Notes: generated by a model from the sequence alone, not told the origin. Positions 1-15,026 are shown, counted from the first letter of the stretch. The stretch: 64,000 nucleotides of DNA from Boswellia sacra (GCA_013180625.2 SNVD02007062.1:62001-126000), one strand, 5' to 3'. Made by a program: numbers and translations.

Positions 1-277
1 CCGTCTCTACGGATTGCACCACGGACGAAGCCGCTCGAGCATTCCTCAAGCACATTGTGAAGCTTTGGGGAGTCCCACAAAACATCGTGATTGATTGGGA
101 CCCTCGCCTCATGGGACGCTTTTGGGGAGAGCTCTTCAAAATGTTAGAGACCAACTTGAACTTCTCAACAAGCTTCCACCCCCAAACCGATGGACAAACC
201 GAGCGCATCAATGCCTTACTTGAGCTACACTTGAGGCATTACGTGAGCGCTCATCAACATGATTGGGCAAAGTTGCT
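1..277 (+). pseudogene. Integrase fragment of outer (plus-strand) chromovirus
   Basis: The plus strand reads a Ty3/Gypsy integrase core: KLWGVPQNIV, then the conserved SFHPQTDGQTERINALLE stretch and a DWAKLL end at about 275. The homologous integrase on the minus strand at about 1103-1379 belongs to the inserted element and is visibly diverged from it, so this is a different copy of the same family and not a recent inverted duplication. The reading frame stops matching at about 275, where sequence switches to the truncated LTR of the minus-strand element. The rest of this outer element resumes at 5545. It is non-functional, and its 5' part lies outside the window. Confidence 0.8.
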
Positions 278-375
278 AGAAAATGGGCTTGGATTGCATG
301 CCTTCCAAAAATCGGGCCAAGCCTTTGTGCACATTTTTAGACCACTCTAGCAAGCAAATTGGGCGGGCTGTAACA
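276..375 (-). repeat. Truncated 3' LTR of inner minus-strand chromovirus
   Basis: About 100 bp match the outermost part of the complete LTR at 5035-5541. Read on the minus strand it begins TGTTACAGCCC at 375, directly after a polypurine tract. The remaining ~400 bp of the LTR is missing; the junction at about 275 joins it to the outer element's integrase. Confidence 0.85.
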
Positions 376-390
376 TCCTCCCCCACCCAT
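376..390 (-). other. Polypurine tract of inner chromovirus
   Basis: On the minus strand a G-rich purine run (GGGTGGGGGAGGA) lies immediately upstream of the LTR start at 375. This is the expected plus-strand priming site for reverse transcription. The outer element has the same type of tract at 5994-6006. Confidence 0.75.
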
Positions 391-3300
391 TTTCGCGACG
401 TCCTAGGCGCGTTCTCGTCCTTGTAGCGTTGGATGTGCTCGCCAAATTGCCACAAGAGATCTTCGCGTTTCCAACTCGCCTCACTGTCCGGAAGGTTTTT
501 CCACTTTACCAAGTACTCGGTGTATGGTGGAACTCCTCTCCTTCGAATCACTCGATCCGCAAGGATGTACTCAACGTCCTTGTCGAATGAGGTGACGACG
601 GCTGTGGGTGCTCGTTTGGACTCGCTTCGGCTTGGATCTTCCTTGTCCTCATGATAGGGCTTGAGGAAGCTCACATGGAAGACCGGATGGATCTTGCGGT
701 TAGGGGGCAGCCGTACCTTGTAAGAGACTTCACCCACTCGCTTGACAATTGGGAAAGGACTCTCGTATTTTCACACCAACCCCTTGTGCACTTTGCAAAG
801 TGATTTGAATTGTTAGGGTAGGAACTTGACGAGTACCAAGTCCCCCTCTTGAAATGTGAGGTGCCGTCTCTTTGTATCCGCCCATTTCTTCATTTTCGTA
901 GCGACCTTGTTTAAGTATGCTCGTGTGATATCGACTTGTTCGTGCCATTCCTTTGCGAGCTTATAGGCCGCGGGGCTCTTTCCTCCATATGTTGAGGCTA
1001 TGGCATGTGGAGTCATGGGTTGTTGTCCCGTTACAATTTCGAAGGGACTCTTGCCCGTTGCATCACTCCTTTGGAGGTTATAAGAGAATTGGGCAACATC
1101 AAGCAACTTTGCCCAATCATGTTGGTGAGCGCTCACGTAATGCCTCAAGCATAGCTCAAGCAAGGCATTTATGCGCTCGGTTTACCCGTCGGTTTGGGGA
1201 TGAAAGCTTGTAGAGAAGCTTAAGTCGGTCCCCAACTACTTAAAGAGTTCTCCCCAAAATCGATCGGTGAAGCGAGGGTCACGATCACTTACAATGTTTT
1301 GTGAAACTCCCCAAAGCTTCACTACGTGTTTGAGGAATGCTCGAGCGGCTTCGTCCGCGGTGTAATCCGTAGAGACGGGTATGAAGGTGGCATACTTGCT
1401 AAATCGATCAACCACCACCATTATGCTTCCATACCCTTCGGATTTTGGTAAGACCACGATGAAGTCCATCGACACGCTTTGCCATAGCCTTTCCGTAATT
1501 GGTAGGGGTTCAAGCAAACCCGCTGGACGTTGGTGCTCAACCTTGTCTTGTTGGCACACAAGACAAGTCCTCACATAGCCTTCCACATCTTCCCGCATTC
1601 ATGGCCAATAATAGGAATCTTGCGCGAGTGCTAAGGTTCGTGCCATACCTGGGTGACCAGCCCACTTGGAATCGTGACACTCATTGATGATCTCCTTTCG
1701 CAAGTTCCCATATCTTGGCACGAATAAGCGACCTCCGGTTGTGAGGAGTAGGCCTTTGTCAAGCCAAAAGCGTCGTGTCTTCCCCTCACTTGTCAACTTC
1801 AAGAGGTTCTTGGCTAAGGGATCCTGCTCTAGGCCTTGTTTGATGCGGTCGATGAGCACACTTTGTGGACGACTTGCGCTTAAAGTGGCGAGTTTCGCCT
1901 TGCGACTTAGGGCATCGGCCACAACGTTTGCCTTACCCGCTTTATACTCGAGCCTATAGTCGAACTCGACCAAGAAATCTTGCTATCTTGCTTGCTTGGG
2001 GCTAAGCTTCTTTTGTGTTTGGAAGTAGCTTGTTGCCACATTGTCGGTTTTGATGACAAAATAGGAACCAAGCAAGTAATGTCGCCAAACCCGTAGACAA
2101 TGAATGATGGCCGTCATTTCCTTCTCTTGGACCATGTATCGACGCTCTGTGTCATTAAGCTTGCGGCTCTCGTATGCAATAGGGTGCCCTTCTTGCATGA
2201 GAACTCCCCCTATGGCAAAGTCGGATGCATCCGTGTGCAATTCAAAAGGCTTGGTGTGGTCGGGTAGCACCAACACCGGTTCTTCACATATGGCCTTCTT
2301 TAGTTCCTCGAAGGCATGTTGGCACTTTTCAGACCAGTGCCATGAATGGTTCTTCTTGAGAAGATCCGTGAGAGGGGCAGCCTTGGCTGAGTAACCCATG
2401 ATAAACCGCCGATAATAATTAACCAACCCAAGAAAAGATCTAAGCTCCGGTACCTTGGTTGGAGGCTCCCACTCTTGTATTGTCTTCACCTTTGCCTTGT
2501 CCATCATGAGCTTTCCATCTCGTATCCGGTGGCCAAGGAACTCTACCTCTCGTTGGGCAAATGAACATTTCTCCTTCTTGACGTAGAGTTCATTATCGCG
2601 TAGCACTTGGAAGACTTGTTGGAGGTGTTGCACATGCTCTTCAAGAGTAGTGCTATAGACCACAATGTCATCCAAATACACCACTATGAATCGATCGAGA
2701 TAAGGATGGAAGAGTTTATTCATGAGGGTGCAAAATGTAGCGGGTGCTTTGGTGAGACCGAATGGCATGACTAAGAATTCATAAGCACCATACCTTGTTA
2801 CGCATGCAATCTTTGGTTCATCTCCCTTAACAATGCGCACTTGGTAGTACCCCGATCTTAAGTCAAGCTTTGTGAAGTATCGAGCCTTCCCAAGTTGATC
2901 GAACAACTCCGCAATGAGTGGAATCGGGTACTTGTTCTTGATTGTTATCTTGTTAAGTGCCCGATAGTCGATACACATGCGGAGGGATCCATCCTTCTTC
3001 TTTTGGAAGAGGACGAGTGCACCGTATGGAGCTTTAGAGGGTTGGATGTAACCCGCATCAAGTAAATCTTGGAGTTGCTTCTTCAACTCCGCAAGTTCGG
3101 GTGGCGCCATGCGTTAAGGCGCCATGGCTGGGGGCTTTGCACCGGGCTCCAACTCAATCTCATGATCCACTTCCCGTCGTGGAGGCAACTTCTTTAGAAG
3201 TTCTTGGGGCATGACATCCTTGTATTTCTCAAGGATGGCTTGAATTTGCCTTGGCATTGGATCCTTGGCAATGGCAACATCCTCTCCATCGTTTAGTTCT

Positions 3301-5020
3301 CGAACGGTGGCAAGAAAACTTGGATCCTTCTTCATTCCCTGTTTGAATTGTAGTGCGGAGAGCATTTTACCTTCAACTTTCGTTGCACGCTCCGCTATCA
3401 CCATGCATGAATGGCTCTCATCGAGTATGTTGAGGGAGTTTGAAGATGGTATGGGGAAAGCATGGGCTTGGTCGAAGAATTCCATGCCAAGCACTACTTG
3501 AAAATCATCCATGGGAACAATGAAGAAATCAAGCTTACCGTTCCATGTGCCAAGTTGTACCGAAGTCGCCTTGGACACTCCCAAGATTGCCTTGGCGGGT
3601 GAGTTTACTACGTTGATGGTACCACCTCCGTTGGTGTATTTGAGGCCTAACCGTTTGGCCTCGTCTTCCGAAATAAAGTTGTGCGTGGCTCCCGTGTCAA
3701 GCATCGCACGCACGTCTTTGCCATTGATTGTGGCGCTCACATACATAAGACCCTTGTGCATAGGTGTGGGTCTTTTGAGTGCGCCAATCATGCGGAGAGA
3801 ACCCATCCCCGCTTGTGGCTCTTCATTGTTTACGCCCTCATGTTGAGCGGTAAGGGCATTAAGGGTCTTCCTCTTTGGGCAGTTCCAAACCCAATGAGGA
3901 CCATCACATATAAAACAAGGACTTTTAGGTTTAGGGGCTTCGAACTTACCTTTGTTAGGTGTGTCTCGTTTGTCCCCTCCGAAAGCCTTGCGCGCACCAC
4001 TATCCCTTCGGTCATGTCCTTTCTTGGTGTTCCGTTCTCCCCCACCTTTGTCATGGTTGGGCTTCCTTTCCTTGGATTGGGACGTGTAGTCAACGATGGA
4101 TTCTGCTATGGTTATGGCGTCATCAAGGTTTTGCATGCCACCACTCTCAAGCTCAACCCTTGCCCAATCTTTTAAGCCATCAAGGAAGTAGAAGAGGGAG
4201 TCTTTTTCGGACATACCTTCAATTTGAAGAATGATTGTGGTGAATCCTTTGATGTACTCGCGAATGGTGCCGCTTTGCTTCAAACGGCGGAGGCGACCCC
4301 TTGCCTCATTTTCCGCATTGCTTGGAGAGAAATGCTTCCGTAGCTCTCTCTTGAAGTCCTCCCATGTGCGAAGGATGACGATGCCTTTGCCAGCGTCGCC
4401 ATGCTTACGACGCCACCACAATTGGGCTGCATCACGAAAGAAAGTAGGCGCAATGCCAATTCTTGAAGCGTCGTCATGGACACCTTTCGCCTCGAAATAT
4501 TGTTCCAAGCCAAAGAGGAAGTTTTCCACTTCCGTAGCGTTGCGAGTGCCATGGTATGTGGCCGGAGTAGGCACTTGCATGTTGGTTAGCCCGCTTGACT
4601 TGAGTAGGAAGGGCTAGCACGTTCGCAACGGTGCTTCTCCCATTCCGTGCGTGATTCCTCCACTTCCGCACGGATTGCCCGCAACTCACGCTCCACAAAG
4701 CTTCGTAAGCTAGCAAGCTCTCGTGTGAGGTTTTTACTAAATTCGAGTATTGTGGACTTTGTCGCTTGGGTGATCTCTCCATAATCCGTCTCTAGGCCTT
4801 CGAGACGATCGGAGAGGCCCTCGATAGCATTATCCATACTCGAAAGAGATTGCTCTATGCTAGCAACACGAGGCTCTAAGGATTCTGAGGATGGAGCTTT
4901 GGACTTACCTCGTTTTCCTTGTGGGCGTGGTTGAGGTTGAGGTTGTTCCTCACGTCCGCAGACTTGCTCCTCCACATTCATCTCAATGTCGGATGCCATT
5001 TGCTCTTGTGCTCAAACCGT

Positions 5021-5034
5021 GCTCTGATATCAAC
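5021..5034 (-). other. Primer binding site (tRNA-iMet type) of inner chromovirus
   Basis: The minus strand reads GTTGATATCAGAGC right after the 5' LTR end at 5035. It resembles the common plant initiator-Met primer site TGGTATCAGAGC with a substitution. Confidence 0.65.
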
Positions 5035-5541
5035 TGTCACGAGCTTAGAGTTTTGCACAGCTTGCTCGTGCGGCACTTAGATAACTTAAACCTGAAAGTT
5101 TCTAAGTAAGCCTTGTAGTGTGCTTCTCGCTCAAGGAGAAGTTAGGACCGTTGAGCTTAAGAGCTTTAGAGGCTAGAAGAAAAGATGGAACTTAGAGACA
5201 AGTATTGCAAATGCAAAAAGCTTCGTATTACATGAATGCTTGCTTATAATGCTTTGTATTTGTGTATTGCTTGGATGCCTTACAAATGAGCCTTGGAGGG
5301 GTATTTATACTGATCCACCTCCCAAATGAATGGCTAGGATTTATTACATCCGATGGTCACAATTATGCATCTAGAATAGCCTACCAAAATATCTAGATAT
5401 TTACATATGATAGGTGAACTACCCTTGACTTGCTAGAGTTTCTAGAAAATGGGCTTGGATTGCATGCCTTCCAGAAATCGGGCCAAGCCTTTGTACACAT
5501 TTTTGGGCCACTCTAGCAAGCAAATTGGACGGGCTGTAACA
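5035..5541 (-). repeat. 5' LTR of inner minus-strand chromovirus (507 bp)
   Basis: The LTR is bounded by TGT...ACA ends on both strands, with the primer site on one side and the outer element's integrase on the other. A TATA-like GTATAAATAC lies on the minus strand at 5301-5310. The other LTR survives only as 276-375, so the target duplication cannot be confirmed; the 5 bp after 5541 are CTTAG. Confidence 0.85.
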
Positions 5542-5544
5542 CTT

Positions 5545-5993
5545 AGTACTTATCAAGCTACTACCCCAACAATTCAAGTCACTTCGCAAAGTACACAAGG
5601 GGTTGGTACGGAAATATGAAGGTCCTTTCCCTATTGTCAAGCGAGTGGGCGAAGTCTCCTACAAAGTCCAATTGCCACCTCACCTCAAGATCCATCCGGT
5701 CTTCCATGTGAGTTTTCTCAAGCCCTATCACGAAGACAAGGAAAATGCAAGTAGAAGCGAGTCCAAGAGAGCATCCACAACCGTTGTCACCGCATTCGAC
5801 AAAGACGTGGAGTACATCCTTGCGGACCGAGTGATTTGAAGGAGGGGAGTTCCACCATACATTGAGTACTTGGTGAAGTGGAAAAACCTTCCAGATAGTG
5901 AGTCTAGTTGGGAACGCGAAGACACCTTGTAGCAATTTGGCGAACACATCCAATGCTACAAGGACGAGAGCGCGCCGAGGATGCCGTGAAATT
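5545..5993 (+). pseudogene. Integrase C-terminus and chromodomain of outer chromovirus
   Basis: The plus strand resumes the same polyprotein that broke off at 277. It reads LIKLLPQQFKSLRKVHKG, then the conserved GPFPIVKRVGEVSY and HPVFHVSFLKPYHEDKE region, then a chromodomain (YLVKWKNLPDSESSWERED). Compared with the inner element, about 100-110 residues are missing between DWAKLL at 275 and this point, so a deletion accompanied or followed the nested insertion. In-frame stops lie at about 5837 (TGA) and 5930 (TAG). It is inactive. Confidence 0.85.
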
Positions 5994-6006
5994 AGGTGGG
6001 GGAGGA
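5994..6006 (+). other. Polypurine tract of outer chromovirus
   Basis: AGGTGGGGGAGGA precedes the LTR start TGTTAC at 6007. Confidence 0.75.
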
Positions 6007-6534
6007 TGTTACGATCCGCCCAATTTACTTGTTAGAGAGCTCAAATATGCCTAGAGGCTTGGCCCAACTTCTAGAAAGCCCAGGCTCAAGCCCATCTTCT
6101 AGAATTCTCTAGCAAGATAAGCTCTACAATTATCTCTTGTATTTATCTAGATTATTTAGTAGATAATACTCTCTTGTATATATCTAGATAACTTAGTAGA
6201 TAAGAATGAATTATGACCCTTATATGCATTAGATCTAGCCCATTCATTTAAGAGGTGGTTCACTATATAAACCCCTCCAAGTCTCATTTGTAAATCATCC
6301 ACACAATTCACAAAGCATCTAAGCATTGTAAAACTTTCTAGTGTAATACAAAGCTCTTTTGCTTAGCAATACTTGTCTCCATCTCTTCTCTTCTTTGCCT
6401 ACAGGCTCTGCAGCTCAACGATCCTCACTTCTCCTTGAGCGAGAAGACTAGCATCAAGGCTTACTTAACAACTTTTGAGTCAAGTTATCTAAATACCGCA
6501 CGAGCGTGCTGCGCAAACCTCTAAGCTCGTGACA
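6007..6534 (+). repeat. 3' LTR of outer plus-strand chromovirus (528 bp)
   Basis: The LTR starts TGTTAC after the polypurine tract and ends CTCGTGACA. Its ends match the inner element's LTR (5035-5541, opposite strand) while the middle is diverged, showing the two elements are relatives. A TATA box (CTATATAAA) is at 6263-6271. The 5' LTR lies outside the window. Confidence 0.85.
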
Positions 6535-7127
6535 AAAAGCTCGCCTACGTAAATTATAAGCTACTAATTTCACTTTCAAAAATTCAGGTGGATTCATGCC
6601 ATCAAAGTAATCCTTTACAATATCAATCCACTCTAAGAATTCTTCAATATGTACAAATCCATCAAACACAGGCAACTCCATTTTAAATTGAAAATTATGA
6701 GCAGGATTATGTGGAGTGTCAAAATGAACATGAGAATGTTTATACCTACCCCCACTTTGGATCCATTGAGCCACCTCATCATCTATTGTAGAACCACCAT
6801 ACCTAATATGTGAGCGTGGAGGTTTTTCTCTCTCTGAAACAGAATTATTAGAACCAGAGACACCATTACGCTGTTGACGATGGAATTCAAATGCCTCACC
6901 AGCTGGACTCCAAGAGAAATTTCAAGCTCTATGTTGAGAAAAACCTTGGGTCACCATTTTGCCATTACTCAGCTCGTCTAGCTTCCATGTAATGTCCCAA
7001 GCAAATGTCTTAAATCGCTGTTCCAACTTAGAAATAGTGCCTCGAGGGCCTTTGAACCACCATCATCGTCGAGGATTCGACTGCCTTCTCCATTAGTACC
7101 GATCATTGTAGAGAATGAAGAACCTAA
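6535..7127 (-). pseudogene. Gag remnant of a third Ty3/Gypsy element
   Basis: The minus strand reads MELPVFDGFVHIEEFLEW and KVKLVAYNLRRRAF, the start of a Ty3/Gypsy Gag (retrotransposon gag domain). It is cut at about 6540 by the LTR of the plus-strand chromovirus, making this the outermost shell of the nest. A primer-site-like sequence lies at 7128-7140, so this is the element's 5' end. The protein is fragmentary and inactive. Confidence 0.7.
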
Positions 7128-7140
7128 GCTCTGAATACCA
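7128..7140 (-). other. Putative primer binding site of third element
   Basis: The minus strand reads TGGTATTCAGAGC, the initiator-Met primer site with one extra T. The LTR should begin near 7143 (TGATGAAAAG) but its far end could not be located. Confidence 0.45.
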
Positions 7141-7142
7141 AT

Positions 7143-8057
7143 TGATGAAAAGAAAGCCTGCAAAATCTAGAAATTTCCTCACAAGCCCAACAAAACCTCT
7201 GTTGCTTGAAGGAAAAGCTTTACTAGAAATTTTCCAAAACAGTTACGACCCACAAAATGAGCAAAAAGCCCTCCTCTAAAAATCTAGACAATATATACAA
7301 CAGGTTGGACTAATGCAAGATTGATACATGTAAAGTGAAAAAATAAAACAAAACAAAAATGAAACAAGAAAGTTGAGCTCCTCATCAAGACAAAAATAAC
7401 AAAACTGAAATAGAGCAAATGACACGAATCTATTATTCTCATCACAGTATCTCTGTTGCTAGTATTAGGTGTGCAAGCGACTACCGTGATGGTCAAATAA
7501 CTAGTTCATCGGTTTTTGAGGAAACGGATCGAGAGGAGACTGGCATTTTGTTAGGGAGGAGTGCGACAAACGATTTTCTTTTGCTCATGTCTACGATTTC
7601 TTTTTTTTTTTTTCTCAATACCAAATGCTAATCAAATCAAATACAAATATATATTTAAACTCAAGAAAATGAGGTGAAAGATGAAATCGACTTTGAAATG
7701 TTAATCAAAACTAATGTTGCCAAGTGCCTAAGAAGGTGAATGATGAGTTTAATAGAAATTAAGGAACACGAAGTTGAATGAGCACAAGAGTTCACTTTGA
7801 GTAACGTCATGCCAAATTCTATGTGTCCTAAATGATAATTTTCCCATTATTGAGATGGTGGCATGGTAATTTAAGTGCCAGCTTTTAGCGATGATTGTAA
7901 TCCTCGGCAATCTAGTAATAGAAGAGTGAATATGTAGAGACTAGAAAAATATCAATAAATTAAGCCATTTCAGGCAACATATTGAATGAATGCCGCAATC
8001 CCCAGTAAGAATTAATGTACATTTTAATGTGATGTTCTTGTACACCTTCAGCCATCC
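7143..8057. other. Probable degenerate LTR, then RPT3 3' flank; no gene seen
   Basis: The part nearest 7143 should be the 5' LTR of the third Gypsy element, but no second copy is in the window to define it. From about 7640 to 8057 the AT-rich sequence downstream of RPT3 would hold its 3' UTR and polyadenylation signals. No convincing ORF was seen on either strand. Confidence 0.4.
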
Positions 8058-11263
<3,206 letters not shown>

Positions 11264-11765
11264 TTTTGCAGATTCCTGAGAAGATTTGGAGTGACGAGCA
11301 AGAAATGCTTTCCCCTTACTTAGGCCAACAGGTTTGCTTAATACGACGTTGTTTTGTGTATGAATTCAATTCGGATTATGTCGGCCGTTGGGTCTCTCAT
11401 CGAAACATCCAATTGCCAAGAAAATAGTATATAAATAAATAAAAATAAAAACCCTCCAACCGGACACTTCCAAACAACTGGGAGATGATAGAATTACAAA
11501 AAATATCATTATTCAACTATCAAATTTATATAATTAATTATTTAATTGCATTAATAATATTATTACCAAAAAAAAAAAAGAAACGGGAAGTGACCCACTG
11601 AATATCTGGCCCGAAAATCTAACCCATAGAAAAGCCCAAATATAACATGGACCACTCACGTTAAACCGTCAAGGGTCCACGAAGTTGGCCTTACTATCTC
11701 TGATATTAAGCCCAAGAACAAAGCCCAACATACTGATTAAATCCAAACTTCCGACCACCTAAGAG
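11264..11765 (-). promoter_or_regulatory. RPT3 upstream region with site II-like motifs
   Basis: Read on the minus strand upstream of the ATG, there is an A/T stretch with TATTTATATAC near 11428-11440 that could act as a TATA element. Three TGGGCT motifs lie at 11633-11638, 11709-11714 and 11722-11727. TGGGCC/T (site II) motifs are known to be common in promoters of plant ribosomal-protein and growth-related housekeeping genes; their use here is inferred. A hAT-like element begins right after, limiting the promoter to about 500 bp. Confidence 0.4.
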
Positions 11766-12926
11766 TCGACATGTAAAAAGGGTCGAGCCGGCACGAGCAC
11801 GATATGATTTAGTATGAAATTATACAATACGAGTATGATATGAACACAAATATTAGAGCGATATGGTACCATACGGAATGAGGATTAGATTGGATTGAAC
11901 TGGATTAGACTTGACTTAAAAGTTTGGCGTGAAAAATCGTGTCGGCACGAAGCACGATTGGACTATATCAAGCACGAAGCACAATAGGCAAGAATGAACA
12001 CAATTATTTTTTTTAATTTATTTGATAAAATGAGTCTATTTTGAATTAAAAATAAATAAATCATTAGATTTAAATAAATATATTAAGGGACCAAGTTATT
12101 TTATCGAAATATGGTAGTAATTAAAAGTCAAGTGAAATTTATTTTCTTTTCTACTTTCTATTTATCTCTCATGTCTTTTATACTTTTAGTTTACTTGGTC
12201 TTACACTCCTATTTTATTCCTTCACATAAATCTCTATCTTTTTCTAATCTATCTCATAAAATAAGCTCATTTTTAATTAAAAAAATGATACAAAATGAGT
12301 CTAACTGTAAATGATGGAATTCTCGTATTATATTTGAAGAATTGTGCTTTTAGTTCAAATTATTAATAAAGAACTCAAATTTTTTTAAGAAATTGATTAG
12401 TATATCTATATTTGTTTAAATTAAATTTTAAATTTTTTACTTTTAACAAAGCAAATAAAATAATTTTAACTCATGATAGTAATAATTAATAAAAATAATT
12501 TAAAATTGTTATTTATATATTCTTAACAAAATTTAGGTTATTAAAAAAATTCAATTTGATTTTAAAGATAAGTCGATTTTTCTTAAAGAAATGTTTAGGT
12601 CTCCTAAATAAGTAGTTAATTAGTCTCTTTAAAATACACATGTGTCTTTTTAATAAAAATTTAAGAGTTAAAGACAAAAAAAAATTGTGTACGTGTCTTT
12701 GACCCATTCGGGCCAAGTACGAAAAGGCACAGTCCTAGGTACGACACGGTCTATTTAAGCCACATCATATGGACTGTGTTGAGCCTCCAAAATTTTTTCA
12801 GTATTAGACATAGTATCATATGAAATATTATTCATGTTAGACCAAATATGATACAAATAGTATTATAGGTCTAAAATTTTTGGATCGTGTCGGTACGGTA
12901 TAGTACAGTACGTTTTATATGTCTTC
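11766..12926. mobile_element. Candidate hAT-like non-autonomous element
   Basis: Imperfect inverted ends are visible: CGACATGTAA at the left and, reverse-complemented, AGACATATAA at the right, each followed inward by CCGGCACGAGCACGAT or CCGTACCGACACGATC. Flanking 8-mers CCTAAGAG (11758-11765) and CCTAAAAG (12927-12934) differ at one base, fitting the 8-bp duplication of hAT elements. The interior (about 1.1 kb) is very AT-rich with no ORF for a transposase. The family is inferred. Confidence 0.45.
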
Positions 12927-13030
12927 CCTAAAAGAATGAGAAAGTTTAGGGTACAACCAATGGACCGATTAAGAGAGCTCAATCAATACAACAACCCAAC
13001 ACCAGAGAGTGGTGTTATATGAGCTGCACT

Positions 13031-13039
13031 TACAAAAAA
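13031..13039. repeat. 9-bp target site duplication of MULE, left copy
   Basis: TACAAAAAA immediately precedes the GGGAAAATTG terminus of the MULE, and the identical 9-mer follows the other terminus at 32676-32684. Nine bp is the classic Mutator-superfamily duplication. Confidence 0.9.
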
Positions 13040-13373
13040 GGGAAAATTGAGAAAATAGACACATTTAGGGGGCCTGTTTGAAAAATGAACACGTTTTGAA
13101 AAATTTTCATGCCATAGACACTTTTTTGACGAAAAGACAGAAATACCCTTGTACTATAATAATTTTTCAAAACATTAATTATTTCATATCCCTCTTCGGA
13201 CGAAATTGAAGAAAGACGGTAAACTAAAAAAAAGAAAAAGAAACCAGTAACAGATCGAATCACTTCACTTCACTGTCCCGAAACAACCTCAACATCTGAA
13301 GCTGAGCAAATAACGTAAGAACAACTTTCCTTAATCTCTCTGTAAATGGTATGAAAATTTCATGTATGTGTAG
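13040..13373 (+). repeat. MULE left TIR, outer part
   Basis: The reverse complement of about 32342-32675. The TIR is interrupted at 13373 by the Copia insertion; the 5-bp duplication TGTAG occupies 13369-13373. Confidence 0.9.
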
Positions 13374-15026
13374 TTTTGACCCAGGTATGACAACCCAAGA
13401 GGGGGGGTGAATTGGGTTTTATTTATCAAAACGAATTTATAAAACTTTTCTTGAAAGATAAAAATTATTTCACTTTTTCTTTTGAGAATAGAAGTGAAGA
13501 AGATGAAAATAGAAGTTATCTAAGATGCAATCAAGAGAATAGCAATAATAAATAATCTCAAGTGCAAGTAAATGTAAAGAGTATAGGGATAGAGAGAGTG
13601 CAAACTCAATTTACGTGGTTCGGCAAACCTTGCCTACGTCCACGGGCTCCTAGCTCCTCCACAAGCTAGGCTTTCCACTAAGTTGTAGAATATCTTTACA
13701 ACTTGCTTGATGAACAACCTTCACCAAGACTTTTTTCTTCAACTCCTTGATAACACCACACCAAGAGTTCTTCTTGATGAACAACCTCACCAAGGAAAGA
13801 GTTCTCTCAAGGATAACTTTTATCCTTTACAAAAAGATCTCACTCTCACCACAATACAAGAACAAAGAAAATTTTTACAACAAAAGTACAACTCTCTTCA
13901 AAGAGTAGATAAAGAATATAAAAGCTCTATAAACTTGATATTTCTCTTGGCTTTTTTGCTTGATAAAATGTTTCTCTTGCACTTCTTGAATGCATGGGAG
14001 AATGGCTCCTTTTATAGGCAAATGAGATGAACTTAATCAAGTGAAGACACCATCTCTAAATTTTCTGCCCACCATAAAAACTGTAATCTTGTCTGCCATT
14101 TTTGTCAATGTTCTGTTTGAAATTTGAAAATCTAAAAAACATAAAAGATCTGTACATTTGAATAAGCTTTCCAACGCATCAAGAATCAAGTCATTTCGAT
14201 ATCTGTAGCTCAAGATATGGTCAAAACACCATTCGGTGCTCATGTGACTTGATTTTTCTTTCTTGTGTCAGTCCACCAAATTGAATGATAATTCTGTCAG
14301 CCTTCCGTTTGAAATTTGAATTTCTTCAAAACATGAAAGATCTGCATATTTGAATAATCTTTCCAAAAAAATTAAGAATCAAAGCATTTGGATATCGCTA
14401 TCTTAAGATATGGCCAAAACACCATTCGGTGCTCATGTGAGTTGATTTTTCTTCTTTGTGTCAGTCCACCGAATTGCATGTCAATTATGTCGTCCTTCTG
14501 TTTGAAATTTGAATTTTTTCAAAACATATGAAATGTTCCTCATTAAGTCATCTTTTCAATGCCGCAAGAATCAAGTCATTTTGATTTTTCTAGCTCAAGA
14601 TATGTCCAAAGGAGTATTCGGTGCTCATGTCAGCTGCTTCCATTTTTCTTTCAACTTGCATGATGATTTGGACAATCTTACACTTGAAATTTGAATTTTT
14701 TTAAAACATATGAAATGTTATAAATTGAGTAAGCTTTCCAAAGGCTTAAGAATCACGTTATTTGGATATTTGTAAAGAAATATATGACCAATTGATTGAA
14801 CCATTGCTCTATATCACAATTCCTTGAATCAAACCTTGTACTTAACTTGATGCCTTTAACATGTAGTCTTCTCCTTAGCTTCAACACTTCATTTTAATAA
14901 GCCTCTTCTTGATTTTACAATTATTTCAATGATATTACTCTTGCACATAAATAAACATGTTAGTAAATCACAATGAATCAATGTGTTTGTTATCATCAAA
15001 ATTATCATGTAGCCTTAGGGCTAACA
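13374..15026 (-). repeat. 3' LTR of nested Copia (1,653 bp)
   Basis: It pairs with 20100-21745 (about 95% alike by eye). Its plus-strand start is TTTTGACCC where the partner has TGTTGACCC, so the conserved terminal dinucleotide is mutated. It contains about three repeats of a ~192-bp module marked by ATTCGGTGCTCATGT at about 14231, 14423 and 14615. Confidence 0.93.

Larger units (their letters stand above)
276..4999 (-). pseudogene. Gag-Pol of inner chromovirus (Ty3/Gypsy, chromodomain), broken
   Basis: On the minus strand the order is Gag, protease, reverse transcriptase, RNase H, integrase, chromodomain, the Ty3/Gypsy order. Visible marks are a coiled-coil-like Gag start (4586-4999), a CX2CX4HX4C zinc knuckle (CFICDGPHWVWNC, about 3895), the protease motif DTGATHNF (about 3700), RT with CIDYRALNK and YLDD (about 2680), an integrase HPQTDG motif (about 1190), and a C-terminal chromodomain (YLVKWKNLPDSEASW, about 500). 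From 4580 down to 276 everything is in one frame, broken only by substitutions: stops near 3112, 1981, 1597, 1233, 1181, 811 and 766. A frameshift separates the Gag start from the rest near 4585. It is therefore inactive but fairly young. The single-ORF Gag-Pol, short LTR (507 bp) and classic chromodomain fit a chromovirus of the CRM/Galadriel kind; the exact lineage is an inference. Confidence 0.9.

Noticed and set aside
1..1380. Inverted integrase copies considered as a recent palindromic duplication
   Set aside because: The arms are clearly diverged, and the right-hand continuation at 5545 shows nested insertion of related elements instead.
13030..13263. Minus-strand 77-aa ORF at the MULE terminus
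   Set aside because: Lies in the TIR and is mirrored in the other TIR (32476-32700); no domain.
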